From the NCBI GenBank assembly GCA_027449685.1, contig DAIDLC010000002.1, positions 151,477 to 215,476 of the forward strand: a stretch of DNA of 64,000 nucleotides, given 5' to 3'. The DNA is from Ferrovaceae bacterium. Its GTDB lineage: Bacteria > Pseudomonadota > Gammaproteobacteria > Burkholderiales > Ferrovaceae. The position numbers and the translations under genes are program-made. This document shows positions 33,691-44,200 of the stretch, piece after piece. The first letter of the stretch is position 1, and each line of letters begins with the position of its first letter. The notes under the pieces are model-generated. The model saw nothing but the letters and a program-made list of their open reading frames with translations. It ran no database searches and was not told where the DNA came from.

Positions 33691-34443
33691 TTAGCGGGCT
33701 TTGAGGGAGTTGCCATGAGAAATACTGGTGGGAATCCCATTGTTTTTGAGGGTGGCTACCAGGGTGCGAACCTCGTCGATGGTTGTCAGGGGCCCTAAGC
33801 GAACACGATAGAGCGGTTTTTCACCCGCCTCGGGCGCCAAAACGGTGGCTTCCAAACCTAGAAGCGCTAAATGCGCACGCTGGTTTTCGGCATCCGAGGC
33901 ACTGCCAAAGGCTCCGGTCTGAACGAACCAAGGGGCCGTGCTGCTGGCCAATTCTTCGTTGGATGCGGCGGGTGCCGCTGCATTTTTATTTTTGCTGGTT
34001 CCTGTGGTGGCAGGCGTATGCTCGATTAAGGGTTTGGCGCCCGAGGGGGCGTCAGCAGGCTTGGATACCGCAGGCGACGGGGAATCCGTGGCAGGCGTAT
34101 GCTCGGAATCAGGTATCGGCAAGGGTGCCGCTGCAGGTGCAGTGGGGGAGAGGGTACTTCCGTTGGCCGCGGGTGCTGTGCTCGCAGGGGCAGAACCTTC
34201 GGTGGTGGGGCTCATCAGGCCGTGTTCGGCATTGCTGTCACGGCCATCACCCGCTGCGTGCTCGGAAATGGCTGGGGGGGCTACATGAGCCACAAAGGGC
34301 ATGGGCAGGCGGGTGACATAGAGGGCGACCCCGGCGCATAGCGCAACGCCCAAAATCAAACCGCTCATGAGCCCTTTGAGGAAGGTGATGAGCGTGGAAG
34401 GTGCAGGAGTTTTAGAGCGCGTACCGGTCGGGATTGAGTTCAT
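33691..34443 (-). CDS. SPOR domain membrane protein
   Basis: About 250 residues. One N-terminal membrane helix (LITFLKGLMSGLILGVALCAGVAL in part, near 18-42), a long Ala/Pro/Ser/Thr-rich periplasmic linker, and a C-terminal SPOR domain (about 178-250; WFVQTGAFGSASDAENQRAHL ... RVRLGPL). SPOR domains bind denuded glycan at division septa; FtsN-like or DamX-like roles are possible. ATG 34443 is my start; a TTG at 34482 is in frame. The linker encodes EHTPAT twice because of an 18-base direct repeat. Located between argS and dsbA. Confidence 0.85.
   Translation of the reverse strand: MNSIPTGTRSKTPAPSTLITFLKGLMSGLILGVALCAGVALYVTRLPMPFVAHVAPPAISEHAAGDGRDSNAEHGLMSPTTEGSAPASTAPAANGSTLSPTAPAAAPLPIPDSEHTPATDSPSPAVSKPADAPSGAKPLIEHTPATTGTSKNKNAAAPAASNEELASSTAPWFVQTGAFGSASDAENQRAHLALLGLEATVLAPEAGEKPLYRVRLGPLTTIDEVRTLVATLKNNGIPTSISHGNSLKAR
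34007..34105. repeat. 18-base direct repeat inside the SPOR linker
   Basis: GTGGCAGGCGTATGCTCG occurs at 34007-34024 and at 34088-34105, 81 bases apart (27 codons, in frame), giving the duplicated EHTPAT peptide. This is the kind of repeat that lets the linker change length by slippage or recombination. Confidence 0.75.
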
Positions 34444-34546
34444 GGAAGAGGACACCAAAGAATGGGGCGTTGCAAACGGCAACGCTTGGGATCATAGAAG
34501 TTTGAAGACTGTCGGCAGAAGAGAAAGGTACCCATGGTTGTCCGTA

Positions 34547-36325
34547 TTACATGGTCTCGGGAGCACTGACGCCCAGAATTCTCAGCCCATCCTGAAGGAC
34601 GCAGGCCACAGCCTGGAGCAGTGCCAAACGGGCCATGCGCACCGGAATGTCGTCTACCAGGAAAGGGACCGCGTTGTAATAACTATGCAAGTCGGCAGCA
34701 AGATCCTTGAGATAAAAGGCCAGTGCATGCGGTGCACGGTCCTGGGCAGCGCTCTCGATGATTTCGGGATACGCGCGCAGCCATTGCATGAGACTGAATT
34801 CGGCATTGTTTTGCAGGGGGCTCACAGCACACGTCAACAGTGAGGCAGGATCACCGCCCCATTTGTGCAGGACGCTGCGGATGCGTGCGTAAGCGTATTG
34901 CACATAAAAAACTGGATTCTCATTACTTTGCGAGGTGGCAAGGTCCAGATCAAAGTCCAGATGTTGATCCGACTTGCGCAACACATAAAAAAAGCGCGCA
35001 GCATCCCGACCCACTTCGGCACGTAGCGCCCGCAGGGTCACGAACTGGCCCTTGCGGGTAGACATTTGCACCTTGGCACCGTGACGATACAAGGAAACGA
35101 ACTGGACCAAGGGGACTTCCAGGCGTTCGGCCTTTAGGCCCAGAGCCTGGAGGGCAGCCCTAACCCGGGGAATATAGCCATGATGATCAGCGCCCCAGAC
35201 GTCGATGATGAGATCAAATCCCCGCGCCAGCTTGTCCACGTGATAGGCGATGTCCGAGGCAAAATAGGTATAGAGGCCGTTTTCTCGCTGCACCACGCGG
35301 TCTTTTTCATCCCCAAAAGCGCTGGACCGGAACCAACGGGCGCCATCCTGCAGGTACAGGTGACCGGCCTGGTCCAATTGCTGCACGACCTGTGCCACTT
35401 GACCCCGGTCATACAGGGACTGCTCGGAAAACCATCGGTCGAAAGTAACGCCGAATTCTTCCAGATCATCACGACAATCGGCCAGTTGTTGCGTCAAAAC
35501 ATGATCATGAATGCTGCGATAGGACTCACCTAAAAGTATTTTGGCCCGCTCGATCAAACTATCCATGTAAGCCTCTACGGGGGCTGCATCAGGATCCGTG
35601 TCGGATGCGTCGGAATGGGTAGGGGCATGGGATACACCGGAGAGAATGGCAGTGTCCGGGTGCAATAGCGTCGACCCGAATCGGGACCGAAGCTGCTCGG
35701 CCATTTGGGAGACGTAGTCCCCTTGATAGCCGTTTGCAGGAAAAGCAATCTGCGAACCAAAACCGGATAAGTAGCGCAGCCAGGTGGACAAGGTGAGGAT
35801 ATCCATTTGGCGACCGGCATCATTCACGTAATACTCCCGCTGTACCAGATATCCGGCCTTATGTAACAAATTGGCCAGAGAGTCACCAAACGCTGCACCA
35901 CGGCCGTGACCCACGTGCAGTGGGCCCGTAGGGTTGCTGGAGACAAACTCTACCTGAACGCGTCGGTTTCTTCCCAGAGCGACTTCGCCCCAGTGCAAGC
36001 CGGCTTGCAAAACCTCGTGAACCACGGCTTGTTTGGCTGACGTGGTCAAAAACACATTGATAAAGCCAGGGCCGGCCACTTCTACTCGCTGGATCAAGGG
36101 AGATGCAGGCATGGCCTGGATCAGGTCCTGGGCGATGTCCCGCGGTGCACGACGCAAGGACTTGCTCAACTGCAACGCCAAGGGGCAGGCAAACTCTCCA
36201 TGATCGGCCTGGCGTGGACGCTCCAGCGTAATGGGGCCTTGCAGTTCAGGGGCGAGCTGATGCAGGGCTTGCGTGAATAGTCCGATGATTTGTTGGGGAA
36301 GGCTGGGAGTGTGGTTTGAAGTCAT
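34547..36325 (-). CDS. argS: arginyl-tRNA synthetase
   Basis: Class I synthetase charging tRNA-Arg. 592 residues: N-terminal Arg-S additional domain (about 1-90), VEFVSSNPTGPLHVGHGRGAA carrying the HIGH-like HVGH motif near 130, the KMSTR-like QMSTRKG segment near 388, and the C-terminal DALR anticodon-binding domain. First gene of the argS-SPOR pair; priA lies 35 bases upstream. Confidence 0.97.
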   Translation of the reverse strand: MTSNHTPSLPQQIIGLFTQALHQLAPELQGPITLERPRQADHGEFACPLALQLSKSLRRAPRDIAQDLIQAMPASPLIQRVEVAGPGFINVFLTTSAKQAVVHEVLQAGLHWGEVALGRNRRVQVEFVSSNPTGPLHVGHGRGAAFGDSLANLLHKAGYLVQREYYVNDAGRQMDILTLSTWLRYLSGFGSQIAFPANGYQGDYVSQMAEQLRSRFGSTLLHPDTAILSGVSHAPTHSDASDTDPDAAPVEAYMDSLIERAKILLGESYRSIHDHVLTQQLADCRDDLEEFGVTFDRWFSEQSLYDRGQVAQVVQQLDQAGHLYLQDGARWFRSSAFGDEKDRVVQRENGLYTYFASDIAYHVDKLARGFDLIIDVWGADHHGYIPRVRAALQALGLKAERLEVPLVQFVSLYRHGAKVQMSTRKGQFVTLRALRAEVGRDAARFFYVLRKSDQHLDFDLDLATSQSNENPVFYVQYAYARIRSVLHKWGGDPASLLTCAVSPLQNNAEFSLMQWLRAYPEIIESAAQDRAPHALAFYLKDLAADLHSYYNAVPFLVDDIPVRMARLALLQAVACVLQDGLRILGVSAPETM

Positions 36326-36360
36326 GGGGTTTCTCGAGAATGGGTCTCATTATAGAGGAA

Positions 36361-38361
36361 TCAAAGCTCTACCGGATCCACATCCAAAACCCAGTGGACA
36401 GAACGCAACGTGGAGGCTGTCAGGGTTTTTTCCCAAAGGCCTAAAAACTCCTGCAGGTTTTGGCGCCTGGGGGATTGCAGTAACAGTTGCATGCGATAGT
36501 CTCCAGCGCGGCGGTGCAGGAGTGCATTGACGGGGTCGAACAGGGTCAGAGGGGGTTTGGGGGCAAGCGCCAGGGCTTTGGCATGTGCTTGTGCCATAAA
36601 GGTTTCAAGGCGTTCCGGTCGTTTGCTGTGAGCCCGCAGGATAGCCTGATGCATGTAGGGAGGGAATCCGGACAAGCGCCGCTGGTTTAGTTCGTACTGA
36701 GCAAAACCGTCATAATCCTGGCGCATCAGGAAATCGAACAGGGGATGCTCCGGAAATTCCGTTTGAATCAATACTTCTCCCGCCAGGTGGGAACGACCCG
36801 CACGGCCCGCTACTTGCATCAGTTGAGAAAAGAGCCTTTCTGCAGCGCGAAAATCAGTGCTGTACAGTGCTTGGTCCCCTCCCAATGCAGCCACCAGGGT
36901 CAAGTGGGGGAAATCGTGTCCTTTGGCCAGCATCTGCGTCCCTACCAGAATATCCACGGTGCGCTGCTGGATTGCGGCGCGCGCCTCGCGCCATTGTGTC
37001 GGACTGGACAGGGTATCGCTGTCCAAGCGCAAGATGCGGGCGTGAGGAAAATGCCAGCGTAATTGATCCTCCACCTTTTGGGTGCCATCGCCCAGGGTGT
37101 CCAGTTGCACACTGCCGCAATCCGGACAATGGACGGGGATTGGACGGCTACGGCCACAATGGTGGCAGCGCATCTGGTTGGTGCGCAGGTGGACCACCAT
37201 GCGCGTGGAACAGTGTGTGCAAGGACACGACCAGCCGCATTGCTGGCAGCGCAACAGCGGTGCATAACCACGCCGGTTGATAAAAACCAGGCTCTGTGCC
37301 CCCTGGGATAATTGGGTTTGCAAGGCCTCCAGCAAGGGCGTGGAGAGCGACTGTTGCAGGGCTGTGCGCCGGGTATCGATCAGGCGCATGCGTGGCAACG
37401 TGGCGCCCGCTATGGCGCGTTGCGTCAGGGAGTGCTGGTGATAGCGTCCACGCTGGGCATTCAGCCAGGTCTCCAAAGACGGGGTGGCTGAACCCAGGAC
37501 GATGGGGATTTGACCTTGTTGGGCACGCATGATCGCCACATCGCGCGCACTATAGCGTAGACCCTCCTGTTGTTTGTAAGAGGTTTCGTGCTCTTCGTCC
37601 ACTACGATCAAACCCAGTTGGGGCATGGGACAAAAGACTGCGAGCCGTGTTCCCAGGATGACCCTGGCAGACCCCTCTTGAGCGGCGAGCCAGCGCGTTA
37701 CCCGTTCCTTTTCACCCAACCCGCTATGCAAGCTCAGCAAGGTCGTCTGGGGGAGATGCTGCTGAAAATGCTGTTCCAGTTGCGGGGTCAGATTGATTTC
37801 GGGCACCAGAACCAACACGCTTTTTCCTTGGGCCAGCAGGGCCTGAATCAGGGCCAGGTACACCGCTGTTTTGCCACTTCCGGTAATTCCGTGCAGCAAG
37901 TGACACCGAAATCTGTCAGTAACCTGCAAGATGCCACGCAGGGCCTGAAGTTGTTCTGTGTTGAGTGCCAGGGGTAGGGGGGGATTGTCCGAGTCTTGCG
38001 CAAGAACGCTGGCGCCAGTGCGTCGCGGGGGGGTCCAGCCCTTGGTGCGGCGCAATCCGGGGGGCAAGGCATGCAACACGGTGGTTCCCAGCGGATAGTG
38101 ATAATACGCGCTGCAAAATTTCAGCAAGGCCAAATCGGTAGCGGATAAAGCGGGCACATCACGCCACAGGGCCTGGATGGGGCGTAGCTGTGCGGGGTCG
38201 CAACCGGGTTCGGTGGCAATGGCCCACAAGATTCCCGTCTTGAGTCGAGTACCAAAGGGTACCAAGACCCGACAACCCACGTCCTGTTCTGTGGCTTGAG
38301 GTGCGTCATAGTCAAATAAACGCGCTACGGGAACATCAAGGGCAACCTGTATGGTAGGCAT
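36361..38361 (-). CDS. priA: primosomal replication helicase PriA
   Basis: Restarts stalled replication forks by loading DnaB. 666 residues from ATG 38361 (MPTIQVALDVPVARLFDY, the usual opening); the frame extends 32 codons further but that part looks non-coding. N-terminal 3'-DNA binding domain, helicase core with HGITGSGKTAVYL and VVDEEHETSYKQ, eight Cys of the zinc-binding insert (CQQCGWSCPCTHC, CHHCG, CPDCG), and the QMLAKGHDFPHLTLV motif V region. Confidence 0.96.
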   Translation of the reverse strand: MPTIQVALDVPVARLFDYDAPQATEQDVGCRVLVPFGTRLKTGILWAIATEPGCDPAQLRPIQALWRDVPALSATDLALLKFCSAYYHYPLGTTVLHALPPGLRRTKGWTPPRRTGASVLAQDSDNPPLPLALNTEQLQALRGILQVTDRFRCHLLHGITGSGKTAVYLALIQALLAQGKSVLVLVPEINLTPQLEQHFQQHLPQTTLLSLHSGLGEKERVTRWLAAQEGSARVILGTRLAVFCPMPQLGLIVVDEEHETSYKQQEGLRYSARDVAIMRAQQGQIPIVLGSATPSLETWLNAQRGRYHQHSLTQRAIAGATLPRMRLIDTRRTALQQSLSTPLLEALQTQLSQGAQSLVFINRRGYAPLLRCQQCGWSCPCTHCSTRMVVHLRTNQMRCHHCGRSRPIPVHCPDCGSVQLDTLGDGTQKVEDQLRWHFPHARILRLDSDTLSSPTQWREARAAIQQRTVDILVGTQMLAKGHDFPHLTLVAALGGDQALYSTDFRAAERLFSQLMQVAGRAGRSHLAGEVLIQTEFPEHPLFDFLMRQDYDGFAQYELNQRRLSGFPPYMHQAILRAHSKRPERLETFMAQAHAKALALAPKPPLTLFDPVNALLHRRAGDYRMQLLLQSPRRQNLQEFLGLWEKTLTASTLRSVHWVLDVDPVEL

Positions 38362-38490
38362 GAATGGGCGTGTTAGGTTTGGCCGGAGATTTGACCGGAA
38401 AACCCGTGCGGCACGGTGGATACAGCAACCGCACCCAGTAAAGAAGAGCGCTTGCACTGGGGGTACAACGACAGCCTGTGGATAACTCTG

Positions 38491-38520
38491 TTCATATCTT
38501 CAGAATGTCTTGAAAGTCAA
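38491..38520 (-). promoter_or_regulatory. candidate priA promoter next to a DnaA box
   Basis: On the minus strand TTGACT (38515-38520) and TATGAA (38491-38496) are 18 bases apart. The DnaA box at 38477-38485 would fall at about the transcription start, a position suited to repression. The -10 is weak (4 of 6). Confidence 0.35.
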
Positions 38521-38580
38521 GGGTTGATTTTCGATTCTTGTGTTGCGCCGGTGACTGGGGTTCGAAATAAATCATATATA

Positions 38581-38593
38581 AATCAATATGTTA
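38581..38593. promoter_or_regulatory. IHF site match
   Basis: AATCAATATGTTA fits the IHF consensus WATCARNNNNTTR at every defined position and lies in AT-rich DNA, as real IHF sites do. Short degenerate motifs are common by chance, so function is unproven. Confidence 0.45.
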
Positions 38594-38694
38594 TCCATTC
38601 AAAAAACGGAACTTATTGATTTCTCAGGGATTGTTACCCAATGGTTACCAATGTGCATAACCCTGAGGCAAGGATGCTCGAAAATTGAGCTGCG

Positions 38695-39750
38695 TCAACT
38701 TGTTGGGCGACTGAACTGGTGTACTGCCTGAACCATGACCGCCACGTTTTCGGGGTCTGTGAAGCGGGAAATTCCATGCCCCAGGTTGAACACATGGCCA
38801 CTGCCGGCACCATAGGCGGCCAGAATGCGTCTCACTTCCAATTCCACCGCCTCGGGGGTGCCAAACAGCACTGCAGGATCCATATTGCCTTGAAGGGCCA
38901 CCTGATCGCCCACACGGCTGCGCGCCTGGGCGATATCGATGGTCCAGTCCAGACCCACGGCGTCATAACCTGCATGGGCAATGGCTTCGAGCCAGAGTCC
39001 GCCACCTTTGGTGAAGACAATGCTGGGTACGCGGCGCCCTGCGGCATGACGCGTAAGCCCTGCGGCAATTTGCGCCAAATAGGCCAGAGAAAATTCCTGA
39101 TAGGCTGCTGCACTCAGGGTCCCACCCCAGGTATCAAAGACCATGACCGCTTGAGCACCGGCTTCAATCTGCGCATTCAGATACTGGATCACGGCCGTTG
39201 TGGTCACTTCCAGAATACGATGTAACAGATCAGGGCGGCGATAGAGCATCCCTTTGATATGGCGAAAGTCATCCGAACCACCCCCCTCTACCATATAACA
39301 GGCCAGGGTGAAGGGGCTGCCGGAAAAACCGATCAGGGGGACAGCACCGGCCAGAGAGCGCTTGATCTGTGCCACTGCATCCAGTACATAACCCAGGTGC
39401 TCGGTGGGGTCCGGTGCGCTCAGGTTACGGACTTCCCACTCATCGCGCAGAGGTCGCTCCAGTTTTGGGCCCTCACCTTCGGCAAAGTACAGGCCCAGGC
39501 CCATGGCATCGGGAATCGTCAGGATGTCGGAGAATAAAATGGCAGCATCCAGGGGAAAACGTGCCAAAGGCTGCAAGGTAACTTCGGTGGCCAGGTCAGG
39601 GTTTTTGCATAAATCGAGAAAACTGCCCGCTCGCGCCCGGGTCGTGTTGTACTCTGGCAAATACCGCCCCGCCTGGCGCATGACCCAGACCGGAGTGTAG
39701 GGTGTGGGTTGGCGCAAGAGCGCTTTCAGAAACACGTCATTTTTGAGCAT
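38695..39750 (-). CDS. hemE: uroporphyrinogen decarboxylase
   Basis: Converts uroporphyrinogen III to coproporphyrinogen III in haem synthesis. 351 residues from ATG 39750, which has AGGGG just upstream; a longer open frame to 39798 overlaps gltD and is not needed. N-terminal [15 protein letters not shown] near 20-35 (substrate-binding Arg pair), [14 protein letters not shown] with the catalytic Asp, and FTKGGG / NLGHGI near the end. Downstream of gltD, as in pseudomonads. Confidence 0.97.
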   Translation of the reverse strand: MLKNDVFLKALLRQPTPYTPVWVMRQAGRYLPEYNTTRARAGSFLDLCKNPDLATEVTLQPLARFPLDAAILFSDILTIPDAMGLGLYFAEGEGPKLERPLRDEWEVRNLSAPDPTEHLGYVLDAVAQIKRSLAGAVPLIGFSGSPFTLACYMVEGGGSDDFRHIKGMLYRRPDLLHRILEVTTTAVIQYLNAQIEAGAQAVMVFDTWGGTLSAAAYQEFSLAYLAQIAAGLTRHAAGRRVPSIVFTKGGGLWLEAIAHAGYDAVGLDWTIDIAQARSRVGDQVALQGNMDPAVLFGTPEAVELEVRRILAAYGAGSGHVFNLGHGISRFTDPENVAVMVQAVHQFSRPTS

Positions 39751-39794
39751 AAAACCCCTAGGATCTCGCTGGCTACAGGATTGATGGAAGGCCT

Positions 39795-41231
39795 TCAACG
39801 CGGCAAAACTGAATGTCCCATCAGGAACTCATCCACGGCCCGTGCGGCCTGACGTCCTTCGCGAATGGCCCAGACCACCAGCGACTGGCCGCGGCGCATG
39901 TCTCCTGCGGCAAACACCTTGGGGACCGAGGTTTGATACTGTTCCGTGTTGGCCTGAACGTTGCCTCGGGCATCGAACGCAACGCCGAGTTGTTCAAGCA
40001 ATCCGGTGTGTATCGGGTGCAGATAGCCCATGGCCAGCAGAACCAGATCGGCGGGAATGTCGAATTCCGACCCGGGGACCTCGTGCATGGTCATTTGTCC
40101 CTGGGCATTCTTCTTCCATTCCAAGCGTACTGCCAGCAACGACTCCAGTTTTTCGTGCGTACCACGAAAGGCCTTGGTGGCCACGCTCCAGTCGCGGGTG
40201 CACCCTTCCTCCTGGGAGGAGGAGGTGCGTAACTTCATGGGGTATTGGGGCCACACCAGGGATTTGTTTTCCCTCTCCGGAGGGCGGGGCAACAATTCAA
40301 ACTGGGTAACGGCGCGTGCACCCTGACGAATGGAGGTTCCCACGCAATCCGAGCCCGTATCGCCTCCCCCGATGACCACCACCTGTTTGTCTTTGGCAGA
40401 AATCTGGTCGATGACGGTATCGCCGGCATTGCGCCGATTCTGCTGGGGTAAAAAGGACAGGGCAAAATGTACCCCGTGCAGTTCACGGCCCGGCACTGCC
40501 AGATCACGGGGTTGTTCGGAACCTCCTGCGAGCAACAAGGCGTCAAATTCCTGCATGAGGGCTGGGCCGTTCAAGTGCACGCCCACATGGGTATTGGTGC
40601 GAAATTCCACGCCTTCGGTGCGCATTTGATCTATTCGCCGGTCGATCAAATGCTTTTCCATTTTGAAATCCGGTATGCCATAACGCATCAGACCGCCGAT
40701 ACGATCATTTTTTTCAAAGACCACCACCGAATGGCCAGCCCGCGCCAATTGCTGGGCAGCAGCCAGACCCGCAGGGCCTGAACCCACGATGGCAACCCGT
40801 TTGCCAGTTTTGCGGGGTGCCGGCTGCGGGATGATCCAGCCTTCAGACCAGCCCTTGTCCACGATGGTATGCTCGATATTCTTGATGGTGACCGCATCGT
40901 TATTGATGTTGAGAACACAAGCCGATTCGCAGGGTGCGGGACAAATGCGTCCGGTAAATTCGGGAAAGTTGTTGGTGGAATGCAGCTTCTCCAGCGCTTC
41001 GCGCCATTGGCCGTGATAGGTCAAATCATTCCAGTCGGGAATGATGTTGTTTACCGGGCAGCCCGTTTGGCAGAAGGGAATGCCGCAATCCATGCAACGC
41101 GCACCTTGCTGGCTGATGTCTTCCAGCGGGAGATCCAGCGTAAATTCCCGATAGTGCCGAATCCGTTCGGCGGGTGGTGCCGAGGCAGGATCCTGACGCG
41201 CAATTTCCATGAAGCCGGTGATCTTACCCAT
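39795..41231 (-). CDS. gltD: glutamate synthase (NADPH) small subunit
   Basis: Passes electrons from NADPH through FAD and Fe-S clusters to GltB. 478 residues. N-terminal Fe-S region [17 protein letters not shown] near 47-63 and [15 protein letters not shown] near 94-108; FAD-binding [20 protein letters not shown] near 148-167; NAD(P)-binding [16 protein letters not shown] near 286-301. Its start overlaps gltB by 8 bases. Confidence 0.97.
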   Translation of the reverse strand: MGKITGFMEIARQDPASAPPAERIRHYREFTLDLPLEDISQQGARCMDCGIPFCQTGCPVNNIIPDWNDLTYHGQWREALEKLHSTNNFPEFTGRICPAPCESACVLNINNDAVTIKNIEHTIVDKGWSEGWIIPQPAPRKTGKRVAIVGSGPAGLAAAQQLARAGHSVVVFEKNDRIGGLMRYGIPDFKMEKHLIDRRIDQMRTEGVEFRTNTHVGVHLNGPALMQEFDALLLAGGSEQPRDLAVPGRELHGVHFALSFLPQQNRRNAGDTVIDQISAKDKQVVVIGGGDTGSDCVGTSIRQGARAVTQFELLPRPPERENKSLVWPQYPMKLRTSSSQEEGCTRDWSVATKAFRGTHEKLESLLAVRLEWKKNAQGQMTMHEVPGSEFDIPADLVLLAMGYLHPIHTGLLEQLGVAFDARGNVQANTEQYQTSVPKVFAAGDMRRGQSLVVWAIREGRQAARAVDEFLMGHSVLPR

Positions 41232-44200
41232 GTTTGATGCCCCTTTGCATTGCGTCCTGTTCCTGCTCTGCGGCCATTTCCATCAGAGCACGCCGGTATT
41301 CCATGGGCATGACCTTGACAAATTTTGGTAGATAGTCAGCCCAATGATCCAGAATCTGGCGCGCGCGTTGGCTGTTGGTGTAATGCAGATGACGGCTGAT
41401 GAGGGACTTGAGTAGAACGCAATCGCGTTCACCCAGATGATTGACCTTCACTCGGCCGTGGCTATCCAGGTTGCCTTGGGACTCTTCCGAAGCGTTGTCT
41501 TCGGAGGGGACCGGTTCCAGCTCCACCATGGCCAGGTTACAGCGTTGCTCGAAGTCTCCCGCCTCGTCCAGGACATAAGCCACACCACCACTCATCCCGG
41601 CGGCAAAGTTGCGTCCAGCTTCGCCCAGAACCACCACCGTACCGCCCGTCATGTATTCGCAGCCATGGTCCCCCAAACCCTCTACCACGGCTGTGGCCCC
41701 CGAATTACGAACGGCAAAGCGTTCGCCGGCCACGCCACTGAAATAGCATTCACCGGAAATCGCGCCATACAAGACGGTGTTGCCCACGATGATGTTTTGC
41801 GCGGCATCGATCGGACAATCGGCCGGGGGATACACCACGATGCGTCCCCCCGAAAGTCCCTTGCCCACATAGTCGTTGGCTTCTCCCAATAATTCCAGCG
41901 TAATCCCGCGGGCCAAAAATGCGCCAAAACTCTGGCCTGCCGTGCCTTGGGCGCGAATCACGATGGTGTCATCCGGCAAACCGGCATGCCCATGTAAACG
42001 AGCCACTTCCCCCGAAAGCATGCTGCCAACCGTGCGATGGACGTTACGCACAGCCACGTCGATCTGTACCGCTTGGCGCTGCTCCAGGGCGGGCTTGGCC
42101 TGCGCGATCAAGTGATGATCCAGGGCCGTATCCAGTCCGTGGTTCTGGCGCTCCTTCCAGGAACGGGCTACCTGAGACGGCATGTCTGGCTGGTAAAAGA
42201 TTTTGCTGAAATCCAGTCCCTGGGCCTTCCAGTGGTCGATTCCACGGCGCATGTCGAGCTGGTCTACGCGTCCCACCATTTCTTCGAAGGTGCGAAAACC
42301 CATCTGCGCCATATATTCACGGACTTCTTCAGCGACAAAAAAGAAAAAGTTGATGACATGCTCTGGTTGTCCGGAAAACTTTTTGGTTAGTTCCGGATCT
42401 TGGGTGGCAATGCCTACCGGACAGGTATTCAGGTGACATTTGCGCATCATGATGCAACCTTCCACCACCAGCGGTGCGGTGGCAAACCCGAATTCATCGG
42501 CGCCCAACAAAGCGGCGATGACCACGTCCCGTCCGGTTTTCATCTGACCATCGGCCTGTACGCAGATGCGTCCCCGCAGACGGTTCAGGACCAGCGTTTG
42601 CTGGGTTTCTGCCAATCCCAGTTCCCACGGGGACCCCGCATACTTGATAGAGGACAGGGGTGAGGCACCAGTACCCCCATCATGCCCGGAAATCGTGACG
42701 TGATCGGCATGGGCCTTGGATACCCCCGCTGCAATCGTGCCAACGCCCACTTCCGACACCAGCTTCACGCTGATGCGGGCATTTGGATTGACATTCTTGA
42801 GATCGTGAATCAACTGGGCCAAATCTTCGATGGAGTAAATGTCGTGATGGGGCGGAGGGGAAATCAGACCCACACCCGGAACGGAGTGCCGCAGTTTGCC
42901 AATATATTTGCTGACTTTATGACCTGGTAATTGACCGCCTTCGCCGGGTTTTGCCCCTTGAGCCATCTTGATCTGGATGTCATCGGCGTTGACCAGATAT
43001 TCGGTCGTGACCCCAAATCGCCCCGAGGCCACCTGTTTGATGGAGGAGCGCATGGAGTCGCCATTGGCCATGGGTTTGAAGCGTTGGGGGTCTTCGCCCC
43101 CCTCCCCGGTATTGGATTTGCCGCCCATGCGGTTCATGGCGATGGCCAGGGTGCTATGGGCTTCTTGCGAGATGGAGCCCAAAGACATGGCGCCGGTGGC
43201 AAAACGTTTGACGATGGACTGGGCCGGCTCCACTTCCGACAGGGGCAAGGGATTCTCACTTTTGGCAATGTCGAACAGGCCACGCAAGGTCATGAGTCGT
43301 TGCGATTGGTCATTGATGGTTTTGGCGTATTCCTTGTAGGTGGTATAGCTTCCGGTGCGGGTGGCGTGCTGCAGACGCGAGATGCTCTCCGGGGTCCACA
43401 TGTGCGCTTCGCCACGAATGCGGTAGGCATATTCTCCCCCTGCATCCAGCGCATGGAGGTACAGATGGTCGTTCGAGAAGGCTTGCTGATGCAGTCGTAG
43501 CACTTCCCGGGCCACTTGTTCCAGACCGATGCCCTCTACACGGGTAGCGGTTCCGGTAAAAAAGCGCTGCACAAATTCACTGCTCAACCCCACCGCTTCA
43601 AAAATCTGGGCCCCACAGTAAGATTGGTAGGTGGAAATGCCCATCTTGGACATGACCTTGAGCAGGCCCTTGGAAACCGCTTTGATATAGCGTTTCTGCG
43701 CATCTTTCAGGGTGAGGTCCGGGGGTAACAAGGCGCCCAGGGTACTCAGGGTTTCCAATGCCAGGTAGGGATGAATGGCCTCGGCACCATACCCGGCCAG
43801 CAGGGCAAAATGGTGCACTTCACGGGCCGAGCCGGTTTCTACCACCAGTCCTGTGCGGGTCCGCTGACCATTTTTGACCAGATGATGATGGACCGCGGCG
43901 GTGGCGAGCAAGGCGGGCAGCGCCACTCGTTCGGGCCCCAAATCGCGATCGGACAGGATCAGGATATTCACGCCCTGGGCCACGGCTTCCAGCACTGCAG
44001 CGCATAAATCCTGCAGCGCCTGGTCCATGCCCGCAGTTCCCGCACTGACGGGGTAGGTGATGGACAGGGTGGTGGCGCGAAACTGCCCCCCGGTATAGGC
44101 GGCAATGGTGCGGATTTTTTCCATATCCTCCGGGGTCAGGACCGGCTGTCCCACTTCCAGTCGTGGCTGGGGTTGGGTGGCATCGACGCTGAGCAGATTG

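Larger units (their letters stand above)
38362..38694. other. 333-base spacer between hemE and priA with origin-like motifs
   Basis: No gene is seen. It contains a perfect DnaA box TGTGGATAA (38477-38485), a near match TGTGCATAA (8 of 9, about 38651-38659), TTATCCATT (7 of 9, about 38591-38599), an AT-rich tract (about 38563-38600) and a perfect IHF consensus AATCAATATGTTA (38581-38593). It is the promoter region of priA. Confidence 0.6.

Noticed and set aside
38362..38457. 32-codon upstream extension of priA
   Set aside because: The PriA family begins at the MPTIQVALDVPVARLFDY segment; the extension is non-coding spacer.
38416..38619. 67-codon plus-strand frame in the hemE-priA spacer
   Set aside because: GTG start without a ribosome site; it overlaps the DnaA box, the priA promoter candidate and the AT-rich tract.
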